Shown here: positions 1-13,238 of the stretch, one piece after another
Layout of the letters: every line of letters starts with the position of its first letter
Position numbering within the stretch: position 1 is the first letter of the stretch
DNA from: Paraburkholderia adhaesiva
Lineage (GTDB): Bacteria > Pseudomonadota > Gammaproteobacteria > Burkholderiales > Burkholderiaceae
Direction: 5' to 3'
Length of the DNA stretch: 64,000 nt
Assembly: GCF_021390575.1 (NCBI RefSeq)
Contig: NZ_JAJEJQ010000002.1
Location: 1,736,001-1,800,000 of the forward strand
Translations under genes and position numbers: made by a program
The notes under the pieces: generated by a model
What the model saw: the letters and a program-made list of their open reading frames with translations, nothing else
The model's database searches: none
What the model was told of the DNA's origin: nothing

Positions 1-14
1 CGGCGCTCGTATCG

Positions 15-659
15 TCAGTGCAGAATCGGGGGCAGTGCCTGCGGTTGCGCAATCGCGGGACTATGCGGCTGGACAGCCGGTGCGGAAGGCGTCTGGGCGA
101 CAACCTTGTCATGCGGTGCAGGGAGCGCCTCGGTAGGCTTTGACGCGTTCGCAGCCGGGGCGTGTGCGGGCACGGAATGCACCGAGCTCGCGGCCGGTTG
201 TTGTCGGGTTGAACGCGCCGTGCTGGCGTGGACTTGAGGCGCGTGTTGTACGCTCGCCCGCGTTGTGCTCGCGTGAGGCTCGGCGTGCCGTGCGGTTGCG
301 TCGGGCTGCGTGTGTCGCGCCGAGGCGTGAGCCTTGCGCGAATGCGGATCGCCGTGCGTTGCAGCGGCGCTCCGCTCTCCGGAACGCGGTGACTTGTGCC
401 CGCCCGCCTTTTTCGCAGTCATCGTGGCGGTGCCCGCGGCCTTGCTCTTCGCCTTGCTGGCCGACTTCGCGCCATGGCTGCGTTCACTATGCGTCACGTG
501 ATGCGCACTGCCGCTCCGTGCATGAACCTGCGCGCCATGCTTGCCTGCATGCGCCGCCCCCTGACGAGCCTCAGGCGGGTTCCAGGTCTCCTTGACCTGC
601 CCGGCTGCCATCGCCGTCGACATCCACATTGCCGCGACCAACACTGCTACTGCCCGCAC
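15..659 (-). CDS. Exported Lys/His/Ala-rich low-complexity protein
   Basis: Hypothetical protein of 214 residues. I chose a GTG start at 659 because AGGAGG sits five bases upstream; the longer frame to 683 would begin at a TTG inside that ribosome site. Residues 1-20 are a clear signal peptide (MRAVAVLVAAMWMSTAMAAG), so the product is exported. The rest is low complexity: a basic stretch rich in Lys, His, Ser and Ala, then Pro/Ala/His-rich sequence to the end. No catalytic motif, membrane segment or known domain is visible. Such composition is common in periplasmic or envelope-associated proteins of this group and may bind metal or polyanions, but that is speculation. It is transcribed away from the toxin-antitoxin pair to its right. 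Confidence 0.6.
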   Translation of the reverse strand: MRAVAVLVAAMWMSTAMAAGQVKETWNPPEARQGAAHAGKHGAQVHARSGSAHHVTHSERSHGAKSASKAKSKAAGTATMTAKKAGGHKSPRSGERSAAATHGDPHSRKAHASARHTQPDATARHAEPHASTTRASVQHAPQVHASTARSTRQQPAASSVHSVPAHAPAANASKPTEALPAPHDKVVAQTPSAPAVQPHSPAIAQPQALPPILH

Positions 660-733
660 GCCGCCCTCCTGAACACCCGTCAAAGTCTGTCAGCTACAGG
701 TCGGCGATTATACCCAGCCCAATCTTGCAATAA

Positions 734-772
734 TCCATATATGGACTAATATTTATCAAAAGTTCATATTAG
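734..772 (+). promoter_or_regulatory. AT-rich palindromic operator/promoter of the Xre-RES pair
   Basis: A perfect 12-bp palindrome TCCATATATGGA lies at 734-745. It is followed by a second inverted repeat, CTAATAT at 746-752 and ATATTAG at 766-772, separated by 13 bases. The block is strikingly AT-rich in a GC-rich setting and ends ten bases before the antitoxin ATG, with AGGA at 771-774 serving as ribosome site. Antitoxins of Xre-RES pairs usually repress their own promoter, so these repeats are the likely binding sites (inference). Confidence 0.6.
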
Positions 773-781
773 GACTCAATC

Positions 782-1216
782 ATGCCGCACGCGTCCGCCG
801 CTTCGTCAGCCACGCCTGCTCGACGACCAGGCGCAGAACCCTCGCTCACGGAGATGTCCGCGGCTGGCTTGCGTGCCTTCTTCAAAATCGCGCACGACTG
901 GGACCTGGGCGTCGACGAGCAGATCGTGCTGCTCGGTTCGCCGGGCCGCTCGACGTTCTTCAAGTGGAAGCACGCGCCGGAAAGCGCGCGCCTTGGCCGC
1001 GACACGCTCGAGCGTCTGTCGCTGCTGCTCGGCATCTACAAGGCGCTGCAGATCCTGCTGCCGCAGCCCGCCGCAGCCGATGCCTGGGTCAAGCGTCCCA
1101 ACAGCGCACCGCCGTTTGGCGGGCGGCGCGCGCTCGACCGCATGCTGGCGGGCAATATCAGCGATCTCGTGGCCGTGCGTCAGTACCTCGATGCGATGCG
1201 GGGCTCATGGGCGTGA
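782..1216 (+). CDS. Xre/MbcA/ParS-type antitoxin (DUF2384)
   Basis: Antitoxin of 144 residues. After a disordered N-terminus (about 1-25) comes a helical DNA-binding region (about 26-85). It contains the stretch ending FFKWK, typical of this family, which matches the helix-turn-helix of Xre-like antitoxins. The C-terminus (about 85-144, with FGGRRALDRMLAGN) is the toxin-binding DUF2384/MbcA region. ATG at 782 has AGGA seven bases upstream. The last ten bases overlap the start of the RES toxin, so the pair is probably translationally coupled. It is expected to neutralise the toxin and repress the operon through the palindromes just upstream. Family assignment rests on motif shape and on the neighbouring RES gene. 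Confidence 0.85.
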   Translation: MPHASAASSATPARRPGAEPSLTEMSAAGLRAFFKIAHDWDLGVDEQIVLLGSPGRSTFFKWKHAPESARLGRDTLERLSLLLGIYKALQILLPQPAAADAWVKRPNSAPPFGGRRALDRMLAGNISDLVAVRQYLDAMRGSWA

Positions 1217-1914
1217 CGCAGGCGAACTGGCAAGACCGCTGGCGCAGCGCGCCGCTCGCGTGGACGCCCGCGTACCGCGTGATTCCCACCCGCTTTCCCG
1301 CCGTGAACCTGTTCGACCGCGTGGCGTCGCCAGAGGACTTCGACGCCCTCTACGCGCTCGAAGCGCTGACCAACGACCGGCTGCGCACCGAAACCGGCGA
1401 CCTCGATCTCGTGCCGCGCGAAGAACGCCGCTTCGGGCCCGGCTACGGACCGATCATGGCGGCGTTCACCCACCTGAATCCGCTGGGCAGCCGCTTTTCG
1501 GACGGCACCTACGGAGTGTTCTATTGCGCTCGCTCGCGCGAAACCGCGATCGCGGAGACGCGCTATCACTCCGGGCTGTTTCTCGCCGCGACCAGCGAGC
1601 CGCCACTGCGTCAGCAGATGCGTCTCTACACCGTCGCGGCTGAAGGCGACGTGGTGGATCTGCGCGGCGATCCCACGCTGGATCCCACGGTGCTGTCCCC
1701 CGACGACTATTCGGCGGGCCAGGCGCTTGGCCGCGCAGCACGCGAGGCGGGGGCGCCCGGCATCGCGTATCCGTCGGTGCGCGACGCGGGCGGCGAATGT
1801 CTCGCGGCGCTGCGCACGTCGCTCGTGCGCGCGTGCCATCACGCTGCGTATCTGGAATACAACTGGAACGGTCACACCATCGACATGGTGTTCGAGTTAA
1901 ACCGTATCGTCTGA
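1207..1914 (+). CDS. RES-domain toxin (NAD+-degrading family)
   Basis: Toxin of 235 residues. The open frame extends upstream to 964, but that part lies inside the antitoxin; the ATG at 1207 overlaps the antitoxin stop region by ten bases and gives normal RES length. Visible family features are an early Arg in RVIPTRFP, then RFSDGTYGVFYCA followed by the Glu-containing SRETAIAETRYH, and a late GECLAALR stretch. These correspond to the conserved Arg, Tyr, Glu and Ser positions of RES proteins. Characterised members (such as MbcT) destroy NAD+ by phosphorolysis or hydrolysis in the cytoplasm; the exact reaction here is inferred. Together with the preceding gene it forms a type II toxin-antitoxin module. 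Confidence 0.88.
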   Translation: MGVTQANWQDRWRSAPLAWTPAYRVIPTRFPAVNLFDRVASPEDFDALYALEALTNDRLRTETGDLDLVPREERRFGPGYGPIMAAFTHLNPLGSRFSDGTYGVFYCARSRETAIAETRYHSGLFLAATSEPPLRQQMRLYTVAAEGDVVDLRGDPTLDPTVLSPDDYSAGQALGRAAREAGAPGIAYPSVRDAGGECLAALRTSLVRACHHAAYLEYNWNGHTIDMVFELNRIV

Positions 1915-1957
1915 AGCCGGAGGTCTAAACCGCGCTGAACTGCGCCGAACCGCGCGT

Positions 1958-2692
1958 TCAGGGCAGCGCGAAGCCCGCCGCGCCCGCTTTGCGCGCGTCG
2001 ACCGTGGACACGGACCAGCGCCGCGTCGTGAGCGCCTCGACCATCGTGAGCCGGCCCTCGGCGATGAATGCACCGGTGTCGATGAACATATGCGAGCCGA
2101 CCTGCCTCACCTCATGCACGGGCGTATGCCCGCAGTACGTGAGCGAGAGCGCACGCTTCGGTGGCTTGGCCGAGCCGAGCGCCAGCTCGCGGCCCCACAG
2201 CATCTGCTCGCGCACGGTGTCGCTGAAGCGGCCTGCGTCGAGGTCGTCGTCGTCGCCGAAGAATTCCGCGTGCAGCACGTTGAAGCGCTCAGCGCCCTCG
2301 CCCACCACGCGCACGAGCGGCAATCGACGCAACCGCTCCGCCTCGCGCACGAGTTCGCCGTCGGGCAACGCCTCGGCCCAGGCGCCGCCGATGCCGTACC
2401 AGCGGTAGCGCGGCAGGGTCCCTTCGGCGACGGCGCACAACGTGTCCTCGTGATTGCCGAGCACCGGAAAAAACCACGGCTCGTCGATGAGCGCGAGCGC
2501 CTCCTCGCTCTGGTCGCCGCGGTCGACGAGATCGCCGACGGAAAAGAGACGGTCGCGCGACGCGTCGAAGCCGGCGTCGTGAAGCAGATAGCGCAGCGCA
2601 TCCACGCAGCCGTGCAGGTCGCCGATCACAAAATCGCGGCCGGCACGGTTGCTCTCGTGATGCTGCACGACAGGGACAGAAACGCGTGTCAT
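1958..2692 (-). CDS. PPP-family metallophosphoesterase (serine/threonine phosphatase-like)
   Basis: Probable protein phosphatase of 244 residues. The ordered metal-binding motifs are all present: GDLHGC near residue 23, GDLVDRGD near 53, GNHED near 79, and later GHTPVHE. This is the PrpA/PphA and ApaH-like arrangement of bacterial PPP enzymes, which use two metals to hydrolyse phosphoesters. The frame is open upstream to 2917, but the sequence there is Arg-rich and unlike the family. ATG at 2692 follows GAAGAA and starts 18 residues before GDLHG, so I prefer it. Substrate (phosphoprotein or dinucleoside polyphosphate) cannot be told from sequence. It converges with the RES toxin gene. Confidence 0.85.
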   Translation of the reverse strand: MTRVSVPVVQHHESNRAGRDFVIGDLHGCVDALRYLLHDAGFDASRDRLFSVGDLVDRGDQSEEALALIDEPWFFPVLGNHEDTLCAVAEGTLPRYRWYGIGGAWAEALPDGELVREAERLRRLPLVRVVGEGAERFNVLHAEFFGDDDDLDAGRFSDTVREQMLWGRELALGSAKPPKRALSLTYCGHTPVHEVRQVGSHMFIDTGAFIAEGRLTMVEALTTRRWSVSTVDARKAGAAGFALP

Positions 2693-3065
2693 TTCTTCAT
2701 AATAGTCCGGCCCGCGACGCCCGTATGCGCGCCGCGCCGCTCTCGGCGCACGAGCGTTCGCGACTGTTTTCAGCACCCTTACTGCGCCCTGCACGCAGCG
2801 CGCCGACCTGGTCGGGCATGATCGTCGCCCGCGGATTGACCAACTGTTTCGCCACGTATTCGAGATCGCAGCAATCCGATCGTTGGTCAGTTCGGTGCCG
2901 AACGGGGGCACCAGCACAAATCGTCCGCTGCGCGCGCACGCAGGTCATGATCGAACGCAGGTTTATCCTGACCGGACGCGCCACACAGCGAGATATATCG
3001 CTCCGCATCACCGGATGCGCGCTGTAGAATCGCCGCCACCCGCCAACGCCTCACATCCCGACGAC
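2693..3065. other. Divergent intergenic region, 373 bp
   Basis: This separates the leftward phosphatase gene from the rightward DUF1345 gene. Overlapping frames exist on both strands, but they are Arg/Ala-rich shadows without ribosome sites. TAGAAT at 3025-3030 could be a -10 box for the rightward gene, but no good -35 box lies 16-18 bases upstream. A short imperfect dyad (AGCGA...TCGCT) lies near 2988-3003. I see no RNA gene. Confidence 0.4.
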
Positions 3066-3722
3066 ATGAACCTCTACCCGCAGGTGCTTCGCAACCGTCC
3101 ACACATGACGCTCGGCCTTGCCGCAGGCCTCCTGGTCGCCCTGCTGTCGCCGGCCAGGCTCACGCCTACCGCGCGCATCCTGCTCGGCTGGGATGCCGCG
3201 GTCTGGGTTTATCTCGTCCTCATCTGGTTTCACATGGCCTTCACCACCGAGGAAGGCGTGCGCAGCCACGCACAGCGCGACGACGAAAACGCCGTCACGG
3301 TCCTGTTCGTGATCTGCGTGGCGGCTGTTGCGAGCATTGTCGCCATCGTGCTCGAACTCGGCACGACGAAGGACCTCGGCATCGCATCCAAGGTGCTGCA
3401 TTCGGTCATTACGGGCCTCACGCTGGTCGGCGCGTGGTTCCTGATCCCGACCATCTTTACGTTGCACTACGCACGCGTCTACTACGAGTCCGAACCGGAC
3501 GCGCCCGCGCTCGTCTTCCCGGATCGCGATCTCACGCCCAACTACTGGGACTTCCTGTACTTCTCGTTCACGATCGCCGTTGCGTCGCAGACGGCCGACA
3601 TCGGCATGCGAGGACGCAGCGCGCGACGCAGCGTCCTCGCACAATCCGTCCTCTCGTTCTATTTCAACGTCGCGGTGCTCGGCCTGTGCGTGAACATCGC
3701 CGCTAGCATGGTTGGAAACTGA
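3066..3722 (+). CDS. DUF1345 family integral membrane protein
   Basis: Inner-membrane protein of 218 residues with about five hydrophobic segments: residues about 17-30, 36-56, 78-100, 113-135 and 190-215. The region DFLYFSFTIAVASQTAD (about 160-176) is the signature of DUF1345 and resembles the pore-region motif of two-TM potassium channels, although transport has not been shown for the family as far as I know. The frame opens at 2883, but the added sequence is not hydrophobic or conserved in look; ATG at 3066 starts just ahead of the first membrane segment. The gene stands alone between the phosphatase and the glucan operon. Confidence 0.82.
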   Translation: MNLYPQVLRNRPHMTLGLAAGLLVALLSPARLTPTARILLGWDAAVWVYLVLIWFHMAFTTEEGVRSHAQRDDENAVTVLFVICVAAVASIVAIVLELGTTKDLGIASKVLHSVITGLTLVGAWFLIPTIFTLHYARVYYESEPDAPALVFPDRDLTPNYWDFLYFSFTIAVASQTADIGMRGRSARRSVLAQSVLSFYFNVAVLGLCVNIAASMVGN

Positions 3723-3992
3723 CCGCCCTGCGTTCCCCGCCTCCGTCCCCCGCCGTCGACCTTTCACGTCGCGTCCATCGCGACCGTTCTCGCCCCAACT
3801 TCGGGCATGGCCTTTGCTGAACCAGCCCGCGAGATGCCTGGCTGCGTTCGCAGTTTGGCTCCGGCCTGCTTCTGCACTACATTGAACAGGACGCGCCGCC
3901 ACGAGCGCAGCGCGGCACGTTCCGGCACTCTCCGGGCAACGTGATCGCGGCAGGTCCGCATCCACTTGCCCGACGCATCTGGAAGACGACCG

Positions 3993-6900
3993 ATGGAAGC
4001 GCCTCAGGCCTATGCGCCGCGGATCTACTTCGTCCATTCCGTCCATGTCGGTCCGCTCGACGCGTGGCCAGCCCTGTTCGCGCACGCGGCGTCGCTCGGT
4101 TTCGATCATGTGCTGATCGGCGCGTTGTTCGCGCCGGGTGTTTCGGGCGACGGTCGTATCGTCGCCGATCATGCGCGTCTCAATCCCGCCTTCGGAACGT
4201 CACAATCCGCAGATGTTGCGTTGCGCACGCTCACGCAATCCGCACGCGAGCGTGGCATCACGCTGCTCGCCGATCTCACGCTCGACCGCGCCGCCGCCGA
4301 TGGCGTGCTCTACGCTGCGCACCGCGAATGGTTTCATCCGTTCGAGCCGGAAGATGCGCGGCTCGATCCGCGCCACGGCCATAGCGACGCGCACGTCGCC
4401 TACGCCGACTTCGAACGCGCGGCCGCGCCGCTCGCCGCGTGGTGGTCGCAGCGCATGATCGAACTGGTGCAGGCCGGGCTCGGCGGCTTTCGCGTCGAGT
4501 CGCCGCATCGCACGCCCGCGAACGTCCTGCGCGGCATCTTCGATGTCGTGCGCGAACGTCATCACGACGCACGCTGGCTCGCCGCGACACCTGGGCTCTC
4601 GCGCTCGGCCGTTGCCGGGCTGGAGGGCGCGGGATTCGATGCCGCATTCACGTCGCTGCGCTGGTGGGACTTTGCGTCGAGCTGGATGATCGAGGAGCAC
4701 GACATAGTGCGTCGCGTGGGCTCGCCAGTGGCGTTTCCCGAGGCGCCCTACGGCAAGCGTTTTGTCCACGACCAGGAGGGCGCCGCCGATGCGCGGGCGA
4801 TCGAGCGCGCGTACCGGCGCATGCTGCGCGCGGCCGCGGCGCTCGGCACGGGCTGGCTCGTGCCGATGGGCTTCGAATACGGCGTGGCCGATGCCGTCGA
4901 GTTCGCAGGCGGCGCGCCGGCGGACTTCGAAGCCGCCAGGGCGCGTGCGCCGTTCGATCTCTCCGCCGACATTGCGCACGCCAATGCGTTGCAGCGCGAG
5001 ACGTGGGCCTTGCAGTGCAATGGCGAACTCCGCGCGCTGAACGGACCGGGCGCGCCCGTTGTCGCGCTGTTGCGCGGTGATCGCGCGGACTTGCGCGACG
5101 CCGAAGATGCCGTGCTCACGCTCATCAACCCCGCGCTCGCTGCACCCGTGCGCGTGAACATGGCGCATCTGCTCGACGCCGTGCCCGGCGGCTTCACGCG
5201 CTTTTCACCGCTCGACGCCGAGACATTACGCGGCGCGCACGGCGCTCCCGCTCGCGACGCAAGCGCGGTGCCGGACCATTTCGCGCTGCCCGCAGGCGCG
5301 TGCTGGATGTTCCGCGCGCTGGCCGCTCCGGCGGTCTTGCTCGCGCCGCGCGAGGACGTCGCCAAGGGCCGCACGAGTGGTCACAAGACCGTGGCCGATG
5401 CGCTCCTCTCCCCGCGCATCGCCATCGAAAGCGTGACGCCTTCGGTCGACGAAGGCCGCTTCGTGGCGAAGCGCATCGTCGGCGAACGTGTCGAAGTGCG
5501 CGCGGCGATCTTCGCCGATGGCCACGACCGCATCGACGCAGCGGTGCTGTGGCGCGCCGCCGACGAAACCGCGTGGCACGAGTCGCCGATGGCACCCGTG
5601 CTGCCGCCGGGCACCGACATGTGGAGCGGACACTTCCCGCTCGATCGCATTGGGCGCCACGAATTCGTCGTCATCGCGTGGCGCGACGACTTCGCTTCGC
5701 TTGTCGATCACGTTCAAAAGAAGCGCGCGGTGAACCAGAACGTCGATCTGGAGATGGAAGAAGCGAGCCGTCTTCTCGCGCTCGTCCTGGCGACGGCCGA
5801 AACCTCCGACACACCCGATCAAGCAGACGGCGGCCACAGCGCGGTGAACGCGTCACTCGACGCGATCGTGAAGCGTTTCGTCGGCGCGGACACGGACACG
5901 CGCTGCGCCCTGCTCGCGGCCCCCGCAACGGCCGCCGCTGTGCGCGCCGCGCGTCATCGACCATTCCTCTCTCGCGACGCTCACGTGCGCCGCGTCGACG
6001 CCGAACGCCGAGCCGCGCGTTTCGCGAGCTGGTACGAAATCTTCCCGCGCTCCATGAGCGACGACGAAGGGCGCCACGGCACCTTCGACGACGTCATCGC
6101 GAAGCTGCCGCGCATTCGCAACATGGGCTTCGACGTGCTGTACTTCCCGCCGATCCACCCGATCGGCCTCGCCAACCGCAAGGGCCGCAACAACACGCTC
6201 ACTGCGGGGCCCAACGATGTGGGCAGCCCGTATGCGATCGGCGCGGCCGATGGCGGGCACACGGCGGTACATCCGCAACTCGGCACGCTCGACGATTTCC
6301 GCCGCATGCTGGCCGCCGCGCACGAGCACGGCCTCGAAATCGCACTCGATTTCGCAGTCCAGTGTTCGCCCGATCACCCGTGGCTCAAGGCGCATCCGGG
6401 CTGGTTCGCGTGGCGTCCCGACGGCACGCTGCGTTATGCCGAGAATCCGCCGAAGAAGTACCAGGACATCGTCAATCCCGAGTTCTACGCGCACGATTCG
6501 AAACCGGGCCTTTGGCTCGCGCTGCGCGACGCGATCCTGTTCTGGGCGGACGCGGGCGTGCGCATCTTCCGCGTCGACAACCCGCATACGAAACCGCTGC
6601 CGTTCTGGGAATGGATGATTGCTGACGTTCGTGCGCGCCATCCCGACGTGTTCTTCCTCTCCGAAGCCTTCACGCGGCCACGCCTCATGTACCGGCTCGC
6701 GAAACTCGGTTTCTCGCAGTCGTACACGTATTTCACCTGGCGCGAGTCGAAGCGCGATTTCACCGAATACCTCACCGAACTGACGCAAACGCCTGTACGC
6801 GACTTCTATCGCCCGAATTTCTTCGTCAACACACCGGACATCAATCCGCGCCATCTTCAAACGGGCACGCGCGCGAGTTTCATGATCCGCGCGGCGCTTG

Positions 6901-7492
6901 CCGCGACGCTCTCCGGCGTGTGGGGCGTCTATTGCGGCTTCGAGCTTTGCGAGGGCCGCGCACTGCCTGAAAGCGAAGAATATCTGGACTCCGAAAAATA
7001 TCAGTTGCGGGCATGGGACTGGAACCGCCATGGCCACATCGTCGGCGAAATCACCGCGCTCAATCGCATCCGCCGCGCGAATCCGGCACTGCAAACGCAC
7101 CTCGGCGTCACGTTCCTCGATGTGCACAACGATCAGATTCTCTGCTTCGAAAAGGCCACACCCGCACGCGACAACGTCATAGTCGTCGCGATCAGCCTCG
7201 ATCCGTACAGCGATCAGCGCGCCGATTTCGAACTCTCGTGGCACACGTTCCACCATTGGCAGATCGACGATGGTGCAACGCTCACCGTCACCGACGAATA
7301 TACGGGCCAGCGCTTCGAATGGCGCGGCCGCTGGCAGCATATGCACCTCGATCCGCACACGCGGCCCTTTGCGATCTGGCGCATCGAGCCCGCACGCGGC
7401 CTGCCGCGCGACGAGCCGCTCCCCGAATCGCCCGACGCGCACGTCGCGGGCCACCCCGAACTGGATACGGATTTCCCGCTCGCAGGTGCGAC

Positions 7493-7496
<4 letters not shown>
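3993..7496 (+). CDS. glgE: Alpha-1,4-glucan:maltose-1-phosphate maltosyltransferase with extra N-terminal GH13-like domain
   Basis: GlgE extends alpha-1,4-glucan by transferring maltosyl units from maltose-1-phosphate. The protein has 1167 residues, against roughly 660 for single-unit GlgE. Residues about 475-600 look like the N-terminal beta domain (RIAIESVTPSVDEGRFVAKR). The catalytic GH13 barrel follows, with nucleophile D862 in FRVDNPHTKP, acid/base E891 in FLSEAFTRP, and NTPDINPRHL further on. Residues 1-470 form a second GH13-like unit. There the nucleophile site reads GGFRVES (E169 in place of Asp) and the expected acid position reads LAATPG, so it is probably non-catalytic. ATG at 3993 follows GGAAGA and is preferred over the TTG at 3966. 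The end overlaps treS by ATGA. It is the first gene of a seven-gene glucan/trehalose operon. Confidence 0.92.
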
Positions 7497-10955
<3,459 letters not shown>

Positions 10956-10963
<8 letters not shown>

Positions 10964-13172
10964 ACACGCGCCGGACGCAGGCCTCACGCAACAGGACATC
11001 GACACAATCGTCGGCGCGCGGCACGCCGATCCGTTTTCGCTGCTCGGCCCGCACGAGATCAACGGCACGCCGTATGTGCGTGCGTGGCTGCCCAACGCGT
11101 CGCGTGTGCAAGTGGTGGCGCGCGAAAGTGCACAAGCGCTTGGCGAACTCTCGCTTATTCATCCGGCGGGGCTTTTCGCCGGACCGCTCACCGCTTCAGC
11201 GCCCTATCGCCTCGACATCGACTGGCAAGGCGTGACCCAGGAGATCGAGGATACCTACTCATTCGGCCCGCAACTGCACGAGGAACCGCTGCACCGGCTC
11301 GCGAACGGCGATCCGTATGCCGTGCTCGAATGCCTCGGTGCGCGACCGGTCATCTGCGATGGCGTGCCCGGCGTGCGCTTCGCCGTGTGGGCGCCGAATG
11401 CGCGGCGCGTCTCCGTCGTGGGCGACTTCAACGCATGGGATGGCCGCCGCCATCCCATGCGCGTGCGTCACGAAGCCGGCGTGTGGGAGCTGTTCATCCC
11501 GCGCCTGGCAGCACTCGCACGCTACAAATACGAAATCCTCGGCGCACGCGGCGACGTGCTGCCGCACAAAGCGGACCCCTGCGCGCTGCAGGCCGAATGC
11601 CCTCCCGCTACGGCGTCCATCGTGGCGGACGTCGACGCGATCGACCACTACGCGTGGCACGACCACGACTGGCTGCAAACACGCGGCGAAAAACAGAGCG
11701 CGCGCAGTGCGATGGCGGTCTATGAGGTTCACGCGCCGTCATGGCTGCCAACGCAGGACGCCGACGCCCCCGTCCGCGACTGGTCCGCGCTCGCCGATCG
11801 CCTGATCCCCTACGCGCAGGGCATGGGCTTCACGCACATCGAATTGATGCCGGTGTCGGAGCATCCCTTCACCGGATCGTGGGGCTATCAGCCGGTTTCG
11901 CAATTCGCGCCCACCGCACGCCTCGGATCGTCGCTCGACTTCGCGGCCTTCGTCGATCGTGCGCACGCGGCAGGCCTTGGCGTGATCCTCGACTGGGTGC
12001 CCGCGCATTTCCCGAACGACGCTCACGGCCTCATCGATTTCGACGGCACCGCACTTTACGAACACGTGGATCCTCGCGAGGGCTATCACCCCGACTGGAA
12101 CACGATGATCTACAACCTCGGCCGTCGCGAGGTCAGTGCTTTTCTGATCGCGTCGGCGCTCGCGTGGCTCTTGCGCTATCACATCGACGGACTGCGCGTG
12201 GACGCCGTCGCCTCCATGCTCTACCGCGACTATTCGCGCGACGCCGGCGAGTGGATACCGAACATCTACGGCGGCCGCGAGAACCTCGAGTCGATTGCAT
12301 TCCTGAAGCGTCTGAACCACGAAACGCAGTACGTACCGCAACGCCCCGGCGTGATGACCGTCGCGGAGGAATCGACCGCATGGCCCGGCGTCACCGCGCG
12401 CATCGAGGACGGCGGCCTCGGCTTCCAGTTCAAATGGAACATGGGCTGGATGCACGACACGCTGCACTACATGCACGAAGACCCGATCCATCGCCGCTAT
12501 CACCACCACCAGATGACGTTCGCGATGGTCTACGCATGGTCCGAGCGTTTCGTGCTGCCGCTTTCGCACGACGAGGTCGTGCACGGCAAGGGCTCGCTGC
12601 TCGGCAAGATGCCCGGCGACCGCTGGCAGCGCTTCGCCAATCTGCGCGCGTACTTCGGCTTCATGTGGGCGCATCCGGGCAAGAAGCTGCTTTTCATGGG
12701 CGATGAGTTCGGGCAACTGGCCGAGTTCGACCACGACGGCACGCCGCAGTGGAGCCTGCTCGACGACCCGCTGCATCACGGTGTGCAGAAACTCGTGAGC
12801 GACCTCAACCACCTCTATGCCACCGAGCCCGCGCTTTACGCGCTCGACGCCGAGCCTGCCGGCTTCGAATGGCTCGTCGGCGACGACGCCGAAAACAGCG
12901 TGCTCGCATGGCGCCGCGTGGACGGTGCGGGCCGCGAGATGGTGGCGGTCTGCAATTTCACGCCGGTGCCGCGCCACGGCTACCGCATCGGCATGCCGCA
13001 GCCAGGCCAGTGGGACGAAGTGCTGAACACGGATGCGTCGGTCTACGGCGGGTCGAACATGGGCAACGGCGGCCTGATCTCGACGGAGCCGGTGGCGAGC
13101 CACGGCAAGCCGCAGTCGGCATTGCTCGTGCTGCCGCCGCTCGGCACGCTTTACTTCCGCCTGCGGCGATAG
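10956..13172 (+). CDS. glgB: 1,4-alpha-glucan branching enzyme
   Basis: GlgB introduces alpha-1,6 branches into the linear glucan made by GlgE. The protein has 738 residues, normal for the family. The N-terminus holds two beta-sandwich modules, the second (CBM48-like) containing VRFAVWAPNARRVSVVGDFN. The GH13 barrel carries nucleophile D416 in DGLRVDAVASML, the AEEST acid/base motif near 471 and LSHDEVVHGK for the third acidic residue. ATG at 10956 is preceded by AGGAGG and overlaps the treS stop by eight bases, so coupling is likely. It works with GlgE to make a glycogen-like polymer without GlgA. Confidence 0.96.
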
Positions 13173-13238
13173 CGTGGACGAGAACATAAAACATCAGGAC
13201 TCCGATGCACGACGAAGAACAACACAAGGAGCATCGCC

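Noticed and set aside
3850..3875. A sigma-54-like promoter (TTGGCT...TGCTTC) before glgE
   Set aside because: The distance between the GG and GC elements is one base short of the required spacing and the flanking bases do not match.
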